Origin: an uncultured Leptolinea sp.
Lineage (GTDB): Bacteria > Chloroflexota > Anaerolineae > Anaerolineales > Anaerolineaceae
DNA length: 64,000 nucleotides
Assembly (NCBI GenBank): GCA_903828565.1
Contig: CAIKMQ010000003.1
Span: forward strand, 1 to 64,000
Direction of reading: 5' to 3'
Numbering within the stretch: the stretch's first letter is position 1; every line of letters begins with the position of its first letter. A program made the translations under genes and the position numbers. Of the stretch, positions 55,829-63,864 are shown piece by piece. Under the pieces are notes generated by a model. The model searched no databases, was not told the DNA's origin, and was given only the letters and a program-made list of their open reading frames with translations.

Positions 55829-55875
55829 GAGTTCCTCCTCAGCGATCGATCCAGGATGTTAATACAGAGAACATT

Positions 55876-55930
55876 GTTCCCCTTTTCCGTCAGCCATACT
55901 ATTTTATAAAAACTGCCGGAAAAAGGGAAC
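55876..55930. promoter_or_regulatory. 18 bp inverted repeat before the AOR gene, candidate operator/attenuator
   Basis: GTTCCCCTTTTCCGTCAG at 55876-55893 and CTGCCGGAAAAAGGGAAC at 55913-55930 pair at 16 of 18 positions. The 19 nt between them contains a TATAAAAT-like minus-strand -10. A regulator binding both arms would cover the promoter. The TTTCCG/CGGAAA core resembles the dyad at 59394-59404 before the Lrp gene. Confidence 0.6.
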
Positions 55931-55968
55931 TAATATTTGGCATATTTTAATGGATATTTAATCCTACT

Positions 55969-57174
55969 TTACCACTCCTTCACGCCCCAGGGGAAGCCGT
56001 ATTCTGCCATCAGGTTCATGAAGGGAACCGGGTCGAAAGCTTCAGGCCCTTCTACGCCGCTTCCCTGCCAGATGCCGTCATGGAGCAGTTCCATGCCGAT
56101 AACAGCGTTGAAAGCTGTCTGTGCCACCACAACCTGGCAGCCCAGGCGATCCATGCACTCTTTATTGTCTGCCACCTGGTAGAGATACACGTTCTTCACC
56201 ACGCCGTTCTTTTTGCCTTTTACCCAGGTGCCGGCACAAGTCTGGCCTTCCATCAGGGGGCCGAGGTGAGCGGGGTCCGGCAGGCAGGCTGCCACCACAT
56301 CGCGCGGGGCTACTTCCACACCTTTCACTTTGATCGGTTCTTTATTATCCAACCCCAGCAGGTGCAGGGTCTTTAAGATACCGATAAACTCATCGCCCAG
56401 CCCGTATTTGAATGTGACACGTTTGCATTTTACATAACGCGGTACCAGCAATACTTCTTCGTGCTCCACGTTCACGCATTCTACTTTGCCAATGCCGCCG
56501 GGGAAATCAAAGACCTCGGGTTCTGAGAAAGGTTCGGTCGTGAACCAGTTTTTACCCTTCTCCCAGATGACCGGAGGGTTCAGGCATTCTTCAATGGTCG
56601 TCCAGATGCTGAAGTTGGGGGCAAAATCATAGCCGCGGACGATCAAATTCGCACCATCGCGCACACCCACCTCTTCGATCTCATCGAACAGGTGGAGCTC
56701 AGCGTAACGGGCGAAGATATCCGCCATACCGGGTTCCACCCCGAGGCCCAGCAGCGCAAGGTTGCCCTTTTTCTTCCAGGCTTCGGCGCGCTCAAACTGG
56801 TAATCGCCCAATTTGACACCGGTTTGCTTGTATGGATCCTTCTCATGCGGCTCGGAGAGGGTCATGGCCATATCCATGTAGTTGCAGCCAACATTGAAAG
56901 CTGCATCAAAGATCGGCACATTGAATGACGGATCACAGGCATTCATGATCAGGTCCACTTTATACTTACGCGCCAGCGCTTCGATCATCTCTTGTTTTCC
57001 GGCATCCACAAATTCCGCCGGGAATTTGGCAGGATCTGGCAGTTTCGCCCGAACTTCTTCGGCACGGGCTTTGTTGTAATCTGCCAGTACCATCAAATCC
57101 AACCAATTCCGTTTGGATGCGATCACTGCGATGGATTCGCCAACGCCGCCTACGCCAACCAGCAATACTTTCAT
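55969..57174 (-). CDS. Saccharopine-dehydrogenase-like NAD(P)-dependent enzyme
   Basis: 401 aa. The N-terminal Rossmann motif is VLLVGVGGVGESIA, then CDPSFNVPIFDAAF and LGLGVEPGMADIFARYA (key residues LGxGxEPG), as in lysine 6-dehydrogenase, carboxynorspermidine dehydrogenase and saccharopine reductase. In this cluster it could oxidise an amine or an amino acid to an imine or semialdehyde that the aminotransferase/dehydrogenases use; the substrate is unknown. AAGGAG precedes the ATG. Confidence 0.9.
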   Translation of the reverse strand: MKVLLVGVGGVGESIAVIASKRNWLDLMVLADYNKARAEEVRAKLPDPAKFPAEFVDAGKQEMIEALARKYKVDLIMNACDPSFNVPIFDAAFNVGCNYMDMAMTLSEPHEKDPYKQTGVKLGDYQFERAEAWKKKGNLALLGLGVEPGMADIFARYAELHLFDEIEEVGVRDGANLIVRGYDFAPNFSIWTTIEECLNPPVIWEKGKNWFTTEPFSEPEVFDFPGGIGKVECVNVEHEEVLLVPRYVKCKRVTFKYGLGDEFIGILKTLHLLGLDNKEPIKVKGVEVAPRDVVAACLPDPAHLGPLMEGQTCAGTWVKGKKNGVVKNVYLYQVADNKECMDRLGCQVVVAQTAFNAVIGMELLHDGIWQGSGVEGPEAFDPVPFMNLMAEYGFPWGVKEW

Positions 57175-57199
57175 ATCATCTCCTTTATTGCTTTGGATG

Positions 57200-58795
57200 T
57201 TATTCTTCCGTATTCAAGACATACGGATCGACATCAGGGATACCGGGCTTCACATAACGCCGGATGGGGAAATAGAGAAGTGCGCCAATTACCATGGCGA
57301 CAATACCCCAGCCAATGGATGATTCCCAGCCGTAATCTCGTACCTGGCTGACGATGGCTAGGACAATGATGGTCAATGGAGCGAGGACGATATAGAGCAA
57401 CCCCAGAACTCCGCCGGGAACGCGGGTGCGCGGCAATTCTGGCCGTTTATAGCGCAACACGACCAGCGCAAAGATCTGAGCCATCAAAACCAGCATGTTC
57501 AGGAAGACATCGATCACGACCAGGTTCTGGAATGCCGAGGTGGAGAAGACCAGGTAGAAAACTCCGCACAGGATAATGGACACCCAGGGAGTGCCGTATT
57601 TGGGATGGACCTTGTTCAGCCAACGCGGCATCATGCCATCTTCTGCCATGGCATACGGCACGCGCGTACCTCCCAGGCCATTGCCAATAAATAGGCCGAT
57701 CATCGAGAGGATGGCTGAGATACCGACGATCCCTCCGAGGAACCATGAAAGCGGGCTGTCTTTACCGGCAACTTTATCGCCGATGACGTGCGCAATGGTG
57801 GGGAATTCCCATCCGGCATCGGTGGTGGGGTCCACGCCGATCTCAGTGATCTGTTCATTGCTGATACCGTATTCATTCAGAACCGGGCCGATACCTTCGC
57901 CTGTCTCGTTTTCTTCGATTCCCCAAACCTGATAACGTCCGCCTTCACCGGCACCGCCGTACAGGCCGGCCAGTGTGGGGATGGAGTAGGAGAGGATGGC
58001 GGCGATCAATACAAGAACCATCGCGCGCGGATAGGTTTTCTTGGGCTCTTTGATCTCATCCCCGGCTGCGGCAGGCAGTTCCCAACCCATGAAATTCCAC
58101 ATGGCCACATAGATACCGACACTAAGGGCTGCCAGGATATTCCCCGGGGTGACGGTTGCGTTGCCAGCCAGGAAGGGTATGGTTGGCGTCGTGCCGCTGC
58201 TGATCCAGGCGTAGATGCCGAAACCGGACATGATCACCAGTGGGATGATCATGAACAGACCCAGCCAGTTCGTTGCCAGTCCTGAAAGGCGTGCCCCGCG
58301 CAAATTAAGGAACGAAATGGAGATGATGAGGACAGCTGCGACCAGCCAGGAAAGCAGGTCGGACGATATTTCTACGCCGTTGATTACCATGCCATTTCCG
58401 AGGGCGGGGATGAAATAACTCAGGTACCAGGCAGTCCAGACAGGGTAGATGGAAACATCCACCCAAGAGACTACCCAGTTCATCCACCCGGACATATAAC
58501 CGGCGAATGGGCCGAAAGCCTGTTTGACCCAGTGGTAATACCCGCCTTCCACCGGCATCATGGATTGCATCTCGCGCACCATAAGCATATTCGGTATGGA
58601 AAACACCAGGGGGGTCACCACCATGAGTACCAACGCCAGGCCGGGGCCCGAAAGCCCGACCATCGGTTCTGCGCCGAAAGCACCACCGCATACGGTAAAG
58701 TAGATCAAACCGAATAGCGGCAGCAGGGTAAGTTCCCGTTTGAGCTTACTCTTCTCACTTCCAGTGGGGATGTTAGTGCTGCGATCGATTGCCAT
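57200..58795 (-). CDS. APC-superfamily amino acid permease
   Basis: 531 aa from the ATG at 58795 (GGAGG upstream); the longer frame would overlap the Lrp gene in another frame. About 12 membrane segments, with LPLFGLIYFTVCGGAFGAEP near the N terminus and VEGGYYHWVKQAFGPFAG, as in YfnA/GadC-like permeases. A long extracytoplasmic loop of about 70 aa lies near the middle (GGRYQVWGIEENETGEG). It probably imports the cluster's substrate. A hairpin (CATGCCC/GGGCATG) at 58825-58842 lies between it and lrp. Confidence 0.9.
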   Translation of the reverse strand: MAIDRSTNIPTGSEKSKLKRELTLLPLFGLIYFTVCGGAFGAEPMVGLSGPGLALVLMVVTPLVFSIPNMLMVREMQSMMPVEGGYYHWVKQAFGPFAGYMSGWMNWVVSWVDVSIYPVWTAWYLSYFIPALGNGMVINGVEISSDLLSWLVAAVLIISISFLNLRGARLSGLATNWLGLFMIIPLVIMSGFGIYAWISSGTTPTIPFLAGNATVTPGNILAALSVGIYVAMWNFMGWELPAAAGDEIKEPKKTYPRAMVLVLIAAILSYSIPTLAGLYGGAGEGGRYQVWGIEENETGEGIGPVLNEYGISNEQITEIGVDPTTDAGWEFPTIAHVIGDKVAGKDSPLSWFLGGIVGISAILSMIGLFIGNGLGGTRVPYAMAEDGMMPRWLNKVHPKYGTPWVSIILCGVFYLVFSTSAFQNLVVIDVFLNMLVLMAQIFALVVLRYKRPELPRTRVPGGVLGLLYIVLAPLTIIVLAIVSQVRDYGWESSIGWGIVAMVIGALLYFPIRRYVKPGIPDVDPYVLNTEE

Positions 58796-58871
58796 AACTT
58801 CCTCCAAGTAAAAGGGATAGATATCATGCCCTTGCGGGCATGTAACGCCCGATACAGCTTGCGGATGGTTA

Positions 58872-59348
58872 TTAAGCTTCCCGGATGCAGTTGGTAGGGA
58901 TGTGCCACACATGGTCATCTTTGATGATGAGTGGCACAAGCGAAGTATGCGTCTTACGGACTCCGGGGATGCGGCCGATGACTTCCGTGACGAACTGGTA
59001 CAGGTCGCGGTTGTCGCGGGCAAATACCTGGATGCTGATGTCCGTTTCACCGGTGGAGCAGGCCACATAACTGACCATCTCATATTCGGCAATCCGCCTG
59101 GCGATTTCCTGTACTTGTGCCGGTTCGACCTCAATGAAGACGTCCGCAAAAACATGCAACCCAAGGCCACGCGCATTGACGTTGCCGTGGATGGTAATGA
59201 TGCCGTTGCGGATGAGGCGTTCGATGCGGTAGCGCACGGCGCGTTCGGTAATACCAGTGATGCGCTTGGAGATCTCAGCGCAACTCATGCGGCCATTTTC
59301 GATCAGCAGGTCCGAAATCTGCTTGTCCATCCGGTCTAATTTTACCAT
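58872..59348 (-). CDS. Lrp/AsnC-family transcriptional regulator
   Basis: 158 aa. The N-terminal helix-turn-helix (LDRMDKQISDLLIENGRMSCAEIS... key residues SCAEISKRITGITERAVRYRI) and C-terminal RAM ligand-binding domain (FVTEVIGRIPGVRKTHTSLV) are the family plan. It probably senses an amino acid and controls the permease and catabolic genes downstream. It is the first gene of the cluster. Confidence 0.93.
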   Translation of the reverse strand: MVKLDRMDKQISDLLIENGRMSCAEISKRITGITERAVRYRIERLIRNGIITIHGNVNARGLGLHVFADVFIEVEPAQVQEIARRIAEYEMVSYVACSTGETDISIQVFARDNRDLYQFVTEVIGRIPGVRKTHTSLVPLIIKDDHVWHIPTNCIREA

Positions 59349-59380
59349 AATCTACCTATATCCTTCCGTAATATGCTATG

Positions 59381-59409
59381 ATTATACTAAAAGATTTCCG
59401 AAATTACAA
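59381..59409 (-). promoter_or_regulatory. lrp promoter with embedded dyad
   Basis: Minus-strand TTGTAA (59404-59409) and TATAAT (59381-59386) are 17 bp apart. ATTTCCGAAAT at 59394-59404 (palindrome with 5 bp arms) fills most of the spacer, a position suited to autorepression. Confidence 0.65.
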
Positions 59410-59424
59410 TAGAGGGAGCAAATT

Positions 59425-59455
59425 AAAAAGCCAGAAGCGTCAATTCTGGCTTTTT
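59425..59455 (-). terminator. Terminator after the hydrolase-fold lipoprotein gene (bidirectional shape)
   Basis: AAAAAGCCAGAA/TTCTGGCTTTTT, a perfect 12 bp stem with A and T tracts on either side. Confidence 0.9.
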
Positions 59456-59470
59456 GCAGGAAGAGTGACC

Positions 59471-60544
59471 TTACTCTGTAACAGGTAAGGGATGTGAACC
59501 GAAGAAATCCCAGATGTACACTGAGGCGGAAATGTCATCTGCCGCCTTTTTCTTATCTTCAAAGGTGAAGGAACCCGGCCAGCGGTGGTCGCTGTACCAA
59601 ACACGAACGAACTGTGCTTCACGCCCGCCGGAGCAGGTATAGGTGGCCATGCGCACGTTCTCATCTTTACGGACGGATTCATCGGGGTCACCGCCGCAGC
59701 CTAGCTGGGACATCCAGTAGTCCTGGGTGTCACGGGCAGAAAGAAAACCAGCATTCCCCGAAAGGAGAACGTCATTGGTGTTATACGGGACGATCTCATC
59801 CGCGTTGCCGTTGATCATAATCACAGATACCGGGCCGGTGACGGCAGGTAATTTGATCGTTTCACTGGCATTGTGTTGATATCCCAAAGAAGCACCATAC
59901 GCGCCCACTGCCGCAAGCCTTTCGGGGATCAGCCCGCCCAGCTTGAATGCCAGGATACCACCATCATAATGGCCGGCAATGAATACCCGGTTTTCATCAA
60001 TGTGGTATGTTTTCTGAACGGCATCCAAAACGGCAGTTACATAGGCAACATCATTCGCACCGGCTGTCGGGTAAAGATCGGTATTCCATTTCTTTTCCGC
60101 ACCGAAGGCTTCGGGATAAACAGTAATAAAAGTGTTAGCATCTGCCAGCTCATTGAATTTTGACAGGCTGGCAAATTCCCCGCCACTGGAACCGGCTTCG
60201 TGCAGCAATACCACCATTGCGTGGGCGACCTCAGGGTCGTACGCCAGTGGAACGTGCACGGCATAGCTGCGTTCTTTGGCTTCTTCCATCTTCTCAGCTT
60301 TTACCTTGACCACTTCGGTGTAATCACCAGGCGCGATCGGATCGTACTTGCCGAACAGCCCTGCCGGCAATAGAGAGAAGCTGGATGCACTGCTGCCGGT
60401 GGTGGTTGTCGCGGAAGCTGCGGGTGAATCCACTGCTTTTTGCAGGCTGGAGACATTCACAGGCATGGACCGTGTGCAGCCTGAAATGGCCAGCGCCATC
60501 AGGATCAGATCGATAAACCATTTCTTTAGTTTTTGAACCATCAT
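59471..60544 (-). CDS. Alpha/beta-hydrolase-fold lipoprotein lacking the nucleophile Ser
   Basis: 357 aa. Signal peptide with lipobox AISGC near residue 23 and a Ser/Thr-rich spacer. The remainder has the esterase/PHB-depolymerase (LpqC) architecture: VVLLHEAGSSGGEF, DENRVFIAGHYDGGILAF, INGNADEIVPY (acid) and YSDHRWPG (His). Family members read G-x-S-x-G at the nucleophile elbow; here it is GHYDG, Tyr in place of Ser. It is therefore probably not an ordinary esterase and may bind rather than hydrolyse its ligand. GGAGG precedes the ATG. Confidence 0.88.
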   Translation of the reverse strand: MMVQKLKKWFIDLILMALAISGCTRSMPVNVSSLQKAVDSPAASATTTTGSSASSFSLLPAGLFGKYDPIAPGDYTEVVKVKAEKMEEAKERSYAVHVPLAYDPEVAHAMVVLLHEAGSSGGEFASLSKFNELADANTFITVYPEAFGAEKKWNTDLYPTAGANDVAYVTAVLDAVQKTYHIDENRVFIAGHYDGGILAFKLGGLIPERLAAVGAYGASLGYQHNASETIKLPAVTGPVSVIMINGNADEIVPYNTNDVLLSGNAGFLSARDTQDYWMSQLGCGGDPDESVRKDENVRMATYTCSGGREAQFVRVWYSDHRWPGSFTFEDKKKAADDISASVYIWDFFGSHPLPVTE

Positions 60545-60627
60545 AACCTCCAGATAGGTGGAGAACCACCGGTAAATTCCAATGAAATGTGTGCAAGTAT
60601 CTTGCCAGTTGATGTCCTACTTTCCCA

Positions 60628-60656
60628 TTGACAGCGCTGAATTCGCCTATTAGTAT
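60628..60656 (+). promoter_or_regulatory. Promoter of the SRPBCC gene
   Basis: Perfect -35 TTGACA at 60628-60633, 17 bp spacer, -10 TAGTAT at 60651-60656, about 30 bp before the start codon. Confidence 0.65.
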
Positions 60657-60685
60657 TTACACCAATCGAACCCGGAGGATATGAT

Positions 60686-61156
60686 TTGAACGCCACCCCT
60701 TTTTTACCCCCTGAAGAGCAGGTACTTTGCGAAGTAAGGCATGCCTGCATCGTTCGTGCCCCGCGCCTGGCCTGTTATCAGGCACTGACTACGCCGGAAG
60801 GTTGGAATGCCTGGTTCACTGCCAGCATGTTCCTTGAGCTGCACCCTGGTGGAGCGATCATTTTTGAGTGGAAGGATTGGGGAGCCGGCAGTTTCTCCGG
60901 TGGGGATCATGGCATCATCCTCTCTGTGGATGAGGGGGTTGGTTTCGAATACAGCTGGCACCCGGATGACCCGGGGTATTCCACACGGGTGCGCCTGGCC
61001 CTGGAGGATCACCCGGATGGGTGTTTATTGCGCGTGCTGGAAACAGGGTTCAGAAACGATGAGTTGGGTCTGCATGCTATGGCGCAAAGCGCTGCCGGGT
61101 GGGGTGAAGCCCTCACCTTGTTCAAATTCCATATGGAACACGGTTTACGTTATTAA
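60686..61156 (+). CDS. SRPBCC (AHSA1/START-like) domain protein
   Basis: 156 aa, TTG start with GGAGG 7 nt upstream; the nearby ATG is out of frame. The segment APRLACYQALTTPEGWNAWFT and later FEYSWHPDDPGYSTRVRLAL are typical of AHSA1-like helix-grip domains that bind hydrophobic ligands. Function unknown. It converges on the BMP-like lipoprotein gene. Confidence 0.85.
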   Translation: MNATPFLPPEEQVLCEVRHACIVRAPRLACYQALTTPEGWNAWFTASMFLELHPGGAIIFEWKDWGAGSFSGGDHGIILSVDEGVGFEYSWHPDDPGYSTRVRLALEDHPDGCLLRVLETGFRNDELGLHAMAQSAAGWGEALTLFKFHMEHGLRY

Positions 61157-61162
61157 CTTGAA

Positions 61163-62170
61163 TTAAGGAATGGTATTGGGGGCGATATGACCGGCAGTCA
61201 GAGCCGCAATGGTCTCATGGATGAGGCGCATCTTGCCATCGCCGATCAGGTTGGTATCCACATCGGTGACTATCAAGCTGGCTGACAGGGAACGACCCGG
61301 CATTGATGCGACCGCTTCGCTCCATGCAGTGGTCAGCGCTTCGGTGTAATCCAGGTGAATGGTCGCGATCCACGCGGGACGCAGGGCATCTGCTGGTGTC
61401 TGGCTGCCAATCAGGCGTGTGCCGGAACCTGTGAGGTAAGTGAGCAGTTCGCTGTTACTGACACCGGGCGTGACATAGACGGTTTTGATTTTGCTGGTGA
61501 TGATGTTATCTGCCCAGGGCTGCCAATCTGCCTGGCTTGTGGGAGGATTCATCGCCACCGCTGCAGGATAATCGGTCCACGGCGGATGGTAAGGATTGCA
61601 CAATCCGCAAAAGAAGATCGCGCCGTTGCGGAAGGCATCTGCTGCAAGCGCATCGTCATTGGTTCCGGCCAATGCCAGGACACCGACACGCCATTCATAG
61701 GTGGTAATGGCCGCGATATACCCTGCCATGAAGCCGATCCATTCGGGGTGAGTGCCCTCGCTGCTGATGGCGAAAAGATTTCCGGAAGGTTGGATGCCGG
61801 GGTTGGAAATGCTTATGAATGTGATCGCGGGAAAACGCGCAGCCAGGTCCGCGAGGCCGGCGGCTCCCGGCAGGGTAATCACCATACGCACATCCGGGGT
61901 CAACATTTCCGGCGTGAGGGTATCCACCCTTTCCACGTTCAGGCTGGATGATGCGGCCAGTGATTGCGAGAGGGAATACAAGCTGTCTGCTTCAGATGCG
62001 GGCAGGCTGGCCCCTGCCAGTAGGACGCGGGTAGCAGGCGGCAGCGGCGTGGGGCTGGGGATGGCCGTAGGAATTGCAGTGGGCAGTTCAGGGGTAGGTT
62101 CCACTGCAGCCGGGGTGCAGCCGGCAACCAGGAAAAGAAGAGACGCAAGCAAGATCATCTTTCGCAGCAT
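61163..62170 (-). CDS. BMP/PnrA-like substrate-binding lipoprotein
   Basis: 335 aa from the ATG at 62170, which fits a TAAAAT 7 nt upstream. Lipobox LVAGC near residue 17, then a Pro/Thr-rich spacer to about 45. The mature part shows the Bmp pattern: FPAITFISI, HPEWIGFMAGYIAA, RVGVLALAGTNDDALAADAF and IATIHLDYTEAL. Such proteins bind nucleosides for an ABC importer, but no permease is adjacent. The start of the frame at 62206 is rejected. Confidence 0.83.
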   Translation of the reverse strand: MLRKMILLASLLFLVAGCTPAAVEPTPELPTAIPTAIPSPTPLPPATRVLLAGASLPASEADSLYSLSQSLAASSSLNVERVDTLTPEMLTPDVRMVITLPGAAGLADLAARFPAITFISISNPGIQPSGNLFAISSEGTHPEWIGFMAGYIAAITTYEWRVGVLALAGTNDDALAADAFRNGAIFFCGLCNPYHPPWTDYPAAVAMNPPTSQADWQPWADNIITSKIKTVYVTPGVSNSELLTYLTGSGTRLIGSQTPADALRPAWIATIHLDYTEALTTAWSEAVASMPGRSLSASLIVTDVDTNLIGDGKMRLIHETIAALTAGHIAPNTIP

Positions 62171-62177
62171 ACATTCC

Positions 62178-62183
62178 ATTTTA
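62178..62183 (-). promoter_or_regulatory. -10 element of the BMP-like gene, leaderless arrangement
   Basis: TAAAAT on the minus strand ends 7 nt before the ATG at 62170. Confidence 0.5.
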
Positions 62184-62205
62184 CCGCATCGACCCTTTTC
62201 AGGCA

Positions 62206-62211
62206 TATAAT
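62206..62211 (+). promoter_or_regulatory. -10 element of the HAD gene, leaderless arrangement
   Basis: TATAAT ends 6 nt before the ATG at 62218. With the BMP-like gene this makes two divergent leaderless starts 48 bp apart. Confidence 0.6.
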
Positions 62212-62217
62212 CTGTGC

Positions 62218-62688
62218 ATGCTGACTATTGAGATCTCCGGTTGGAAGACTTTGAAGCTGGAATACCTGGTTCTGGATGTGAATGGTACCCTGGCAACCGA
62301 TGGTGAATTGGCCGCGGGGGTCAGCCCTGCTGTCCAGCAATTGAAGGAAACTTTGCAGGTGATCCTGTTGACCGCGGACACTTTTGGCCAGGGGAGCAAG
62401 CTGGCTGAGATGCTTGGGGTAAGCATACATATTCTAAGCGTTGGAAATGAGCGGGAACAAAAACGGGACTTTATCCATTCGCTCGGAGCCGGGCAGGTGG
62501 CTGCCATCGGTCAGGGAATCAATGACGAGTGGATGTTGCGGGATGCTGCTTTGGGAATATGTGTTCTTTCAACTGAGGGGACGGCAGTTCAAACCTTGCT
62601 GACCGCAGATGTGCTTGCGCGGGATGGCGCTGAAGCTTTGGCTCTCTTACTTCACCCGGACAGACTTAAAGCTACGCTGCGACGTTAG
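62218..62688 (+). CDS. HAD-superfamily protein, soluble P-type-ATPase-like (COG4087 type)
   Basis: 156 aa. Motif I is LVLDVNGTLA (first Asp present, second replaced by Asn), motif II is in LTADTFG, and motif IV is GQGINDEWML. This resembles the catalytic core of P-type ATPases without membrane helices. Function unknown. The 3' end overlaps the convergent radical SAM gene by 17 nt. Confidence 0.87.
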   Translation: MLTIEISGWKTLKLEYLVLDVNGTLATDGELAAGVSPAVQQLKETLQVILLTADTFGQGSKLAEMLGVSIHILSVGNEREQKRDFIHSLGAGQVAAIGQGINDEWMLRDAALGICVLSTEGTAVQTLLTADVLARDGAEALALLLHPDRLKATLRR

Positions 62689-63763
62689 TTGCCCGATCAC
62701 TGGCAGACCAGACACCGGGGATGACCCTGCCGCAGGATGTACAGCGGCCATCCATTTGCATCCCGATGATCTGAACCCGGTATCCTGTGCGCTCCACTAA
62801 CAATGCCTGGCAACCCGGGCAGTAGGTGTTTTCAAGTGAACTCACCTTTCCCGGCAGATTGCCTGCATAGACGTACCTTAATCCGGCTTCCTGGCCAATC
62901 TCTGCTGCCTGCAATAGAGTGGCAGGTTGGGTGGGACCGCGATCCTGCATGCGGTAATCCGGGTGGAAGCCCGTTACATGCCAGGGGAGGTCGGGCGAGA
63001 TCCCGCGGATAGCTCTGGCAGCATCCCATAGCTCTGCCGGGTCATCATTGAAGCCCGGTATCACCAGTGTAACAACTTCCACCCAATAACGGAGTGCATG
63101 CGCTTTTTCAATGGCTGCCAGCACGTGTTTCAACTGTCCACCCATGGCGCGGTAATTCTCCTCCCGCATGGATTTCAGGTCTACCTTGTAGCCATCCATC
63201 ACCGGCCGCAGATACTCCAAACATTCCGGGGTGGCGTATCCGTTGGAAACCATGATGGTCTTCAATCCCATTTGTTTCGCCTGTGAGAAAACCGCGTGTG
63301 CCCATTCTGCAGTGATGACCGGTTCATTGTAAGAGGATGCCAGGACAGCAGCGCCGCGGCGTACCGCCATGCCTGCCAGGTCAATAGGTGAGATGCGCTC
63401 CACCCAGCTAAGAAAATTCTCGGGGTCGGTCAGCTGGGGAGATTGGGAAGATTGCCAGTTCTGGCAAAAATCACAATGAAAGTTGCAGCCGAGCATGCCG
63501 AAGGTGAACGCACCGCTACCCGGAAGAAAATGAAAAAAAGGTTTCTTTTCGACCGGGTCCAGATTAGTACCGGCAACATACCCCCAGGGTACGCGCAAAC
63601 CATCCGCGGCACGGTATCTTACCTGGCAGATACCGTGCCTTCCCGGGTGCAACAGGCAGCGATGGCTGCAAGCCAGGCAGCGAACACTATCATCCTCCAC
63701 CAGCTGTACCAACTGCCCCGGATGGGTGAGATCATCCAGACTGTGATTAGAATCGCGGGTCAT
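62672..63763 (-). CDS. AmmeMemoRadiSam-system radical SAM enzyme
   Basis: 363 aa. The SAM/4Fe-4S motif is GCNFHCDFCQNWQ (Cys-x3-Cys-x2-Cys) near residue 94; an N-terminal zinc-like RCLACSHRCLLHPGRHGIC segment and a C-terminal CPGC...CTSC pair flank it. The arrangement matches the AmmeMemoRadiSam (AmrS, PflA-like) family, which co-occurs in genomes with AMMECR1 and Memo proteins. Neither is beside it here. The ATG at 63763 follows TATAAT by 6 nt. Confidence 0.9.
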   Translation of the reverse strand: MTRDSNHSLDDLTHPGQLVQLVEDDSVRCLACSHRCLLHPGRHGICQVRYRAADGLRVPWGYVAGTNLDPVEKKPFFHFLPGSGAFTFGMLGCNFHCDFCQNWQSSQSPQLTDPENFLSWVERISPIDLAGMAVRRGAAVLASSYNEPVITAEWAHAVFSQAKQMGLKTIMVSNGYATPECLEYLRPVMDGYKVDLKSMREENYRAMGGQLKHVLAAIEKAHALRYWVEVVTLVIPGFNDDPAELWDAARAIRGISPDLPWHVTGFHPDYRMQDRGPTQPATLLQAAEIGQEAGLRYVYAGNLPGKVSSLENTYCPGCQALLVERTGYRVQIIGMQMDGRCTSCGRVIPGVWSASDRATNVAA

Positions 63764-63769
63764 TCAATT

Positions 63770-63775
63770 ATTATA
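63770..63775 (-). promoter_or_regulatory. -10 element of the radical SAM gene, leaderless arrangement
   Basis: Minus-strand TATAAT ends 6 nt before the ATG at 63763. Confidence 0.6.
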
Positions 63776-63864
63776 ACCATCCGTCCTGTGGTACACTCAA
63801 TGAGCCGGGGCGGCGACGGGTTCAACTGAACCATTGTTTCGTTTAATCTTGATTTGGAAACAGT

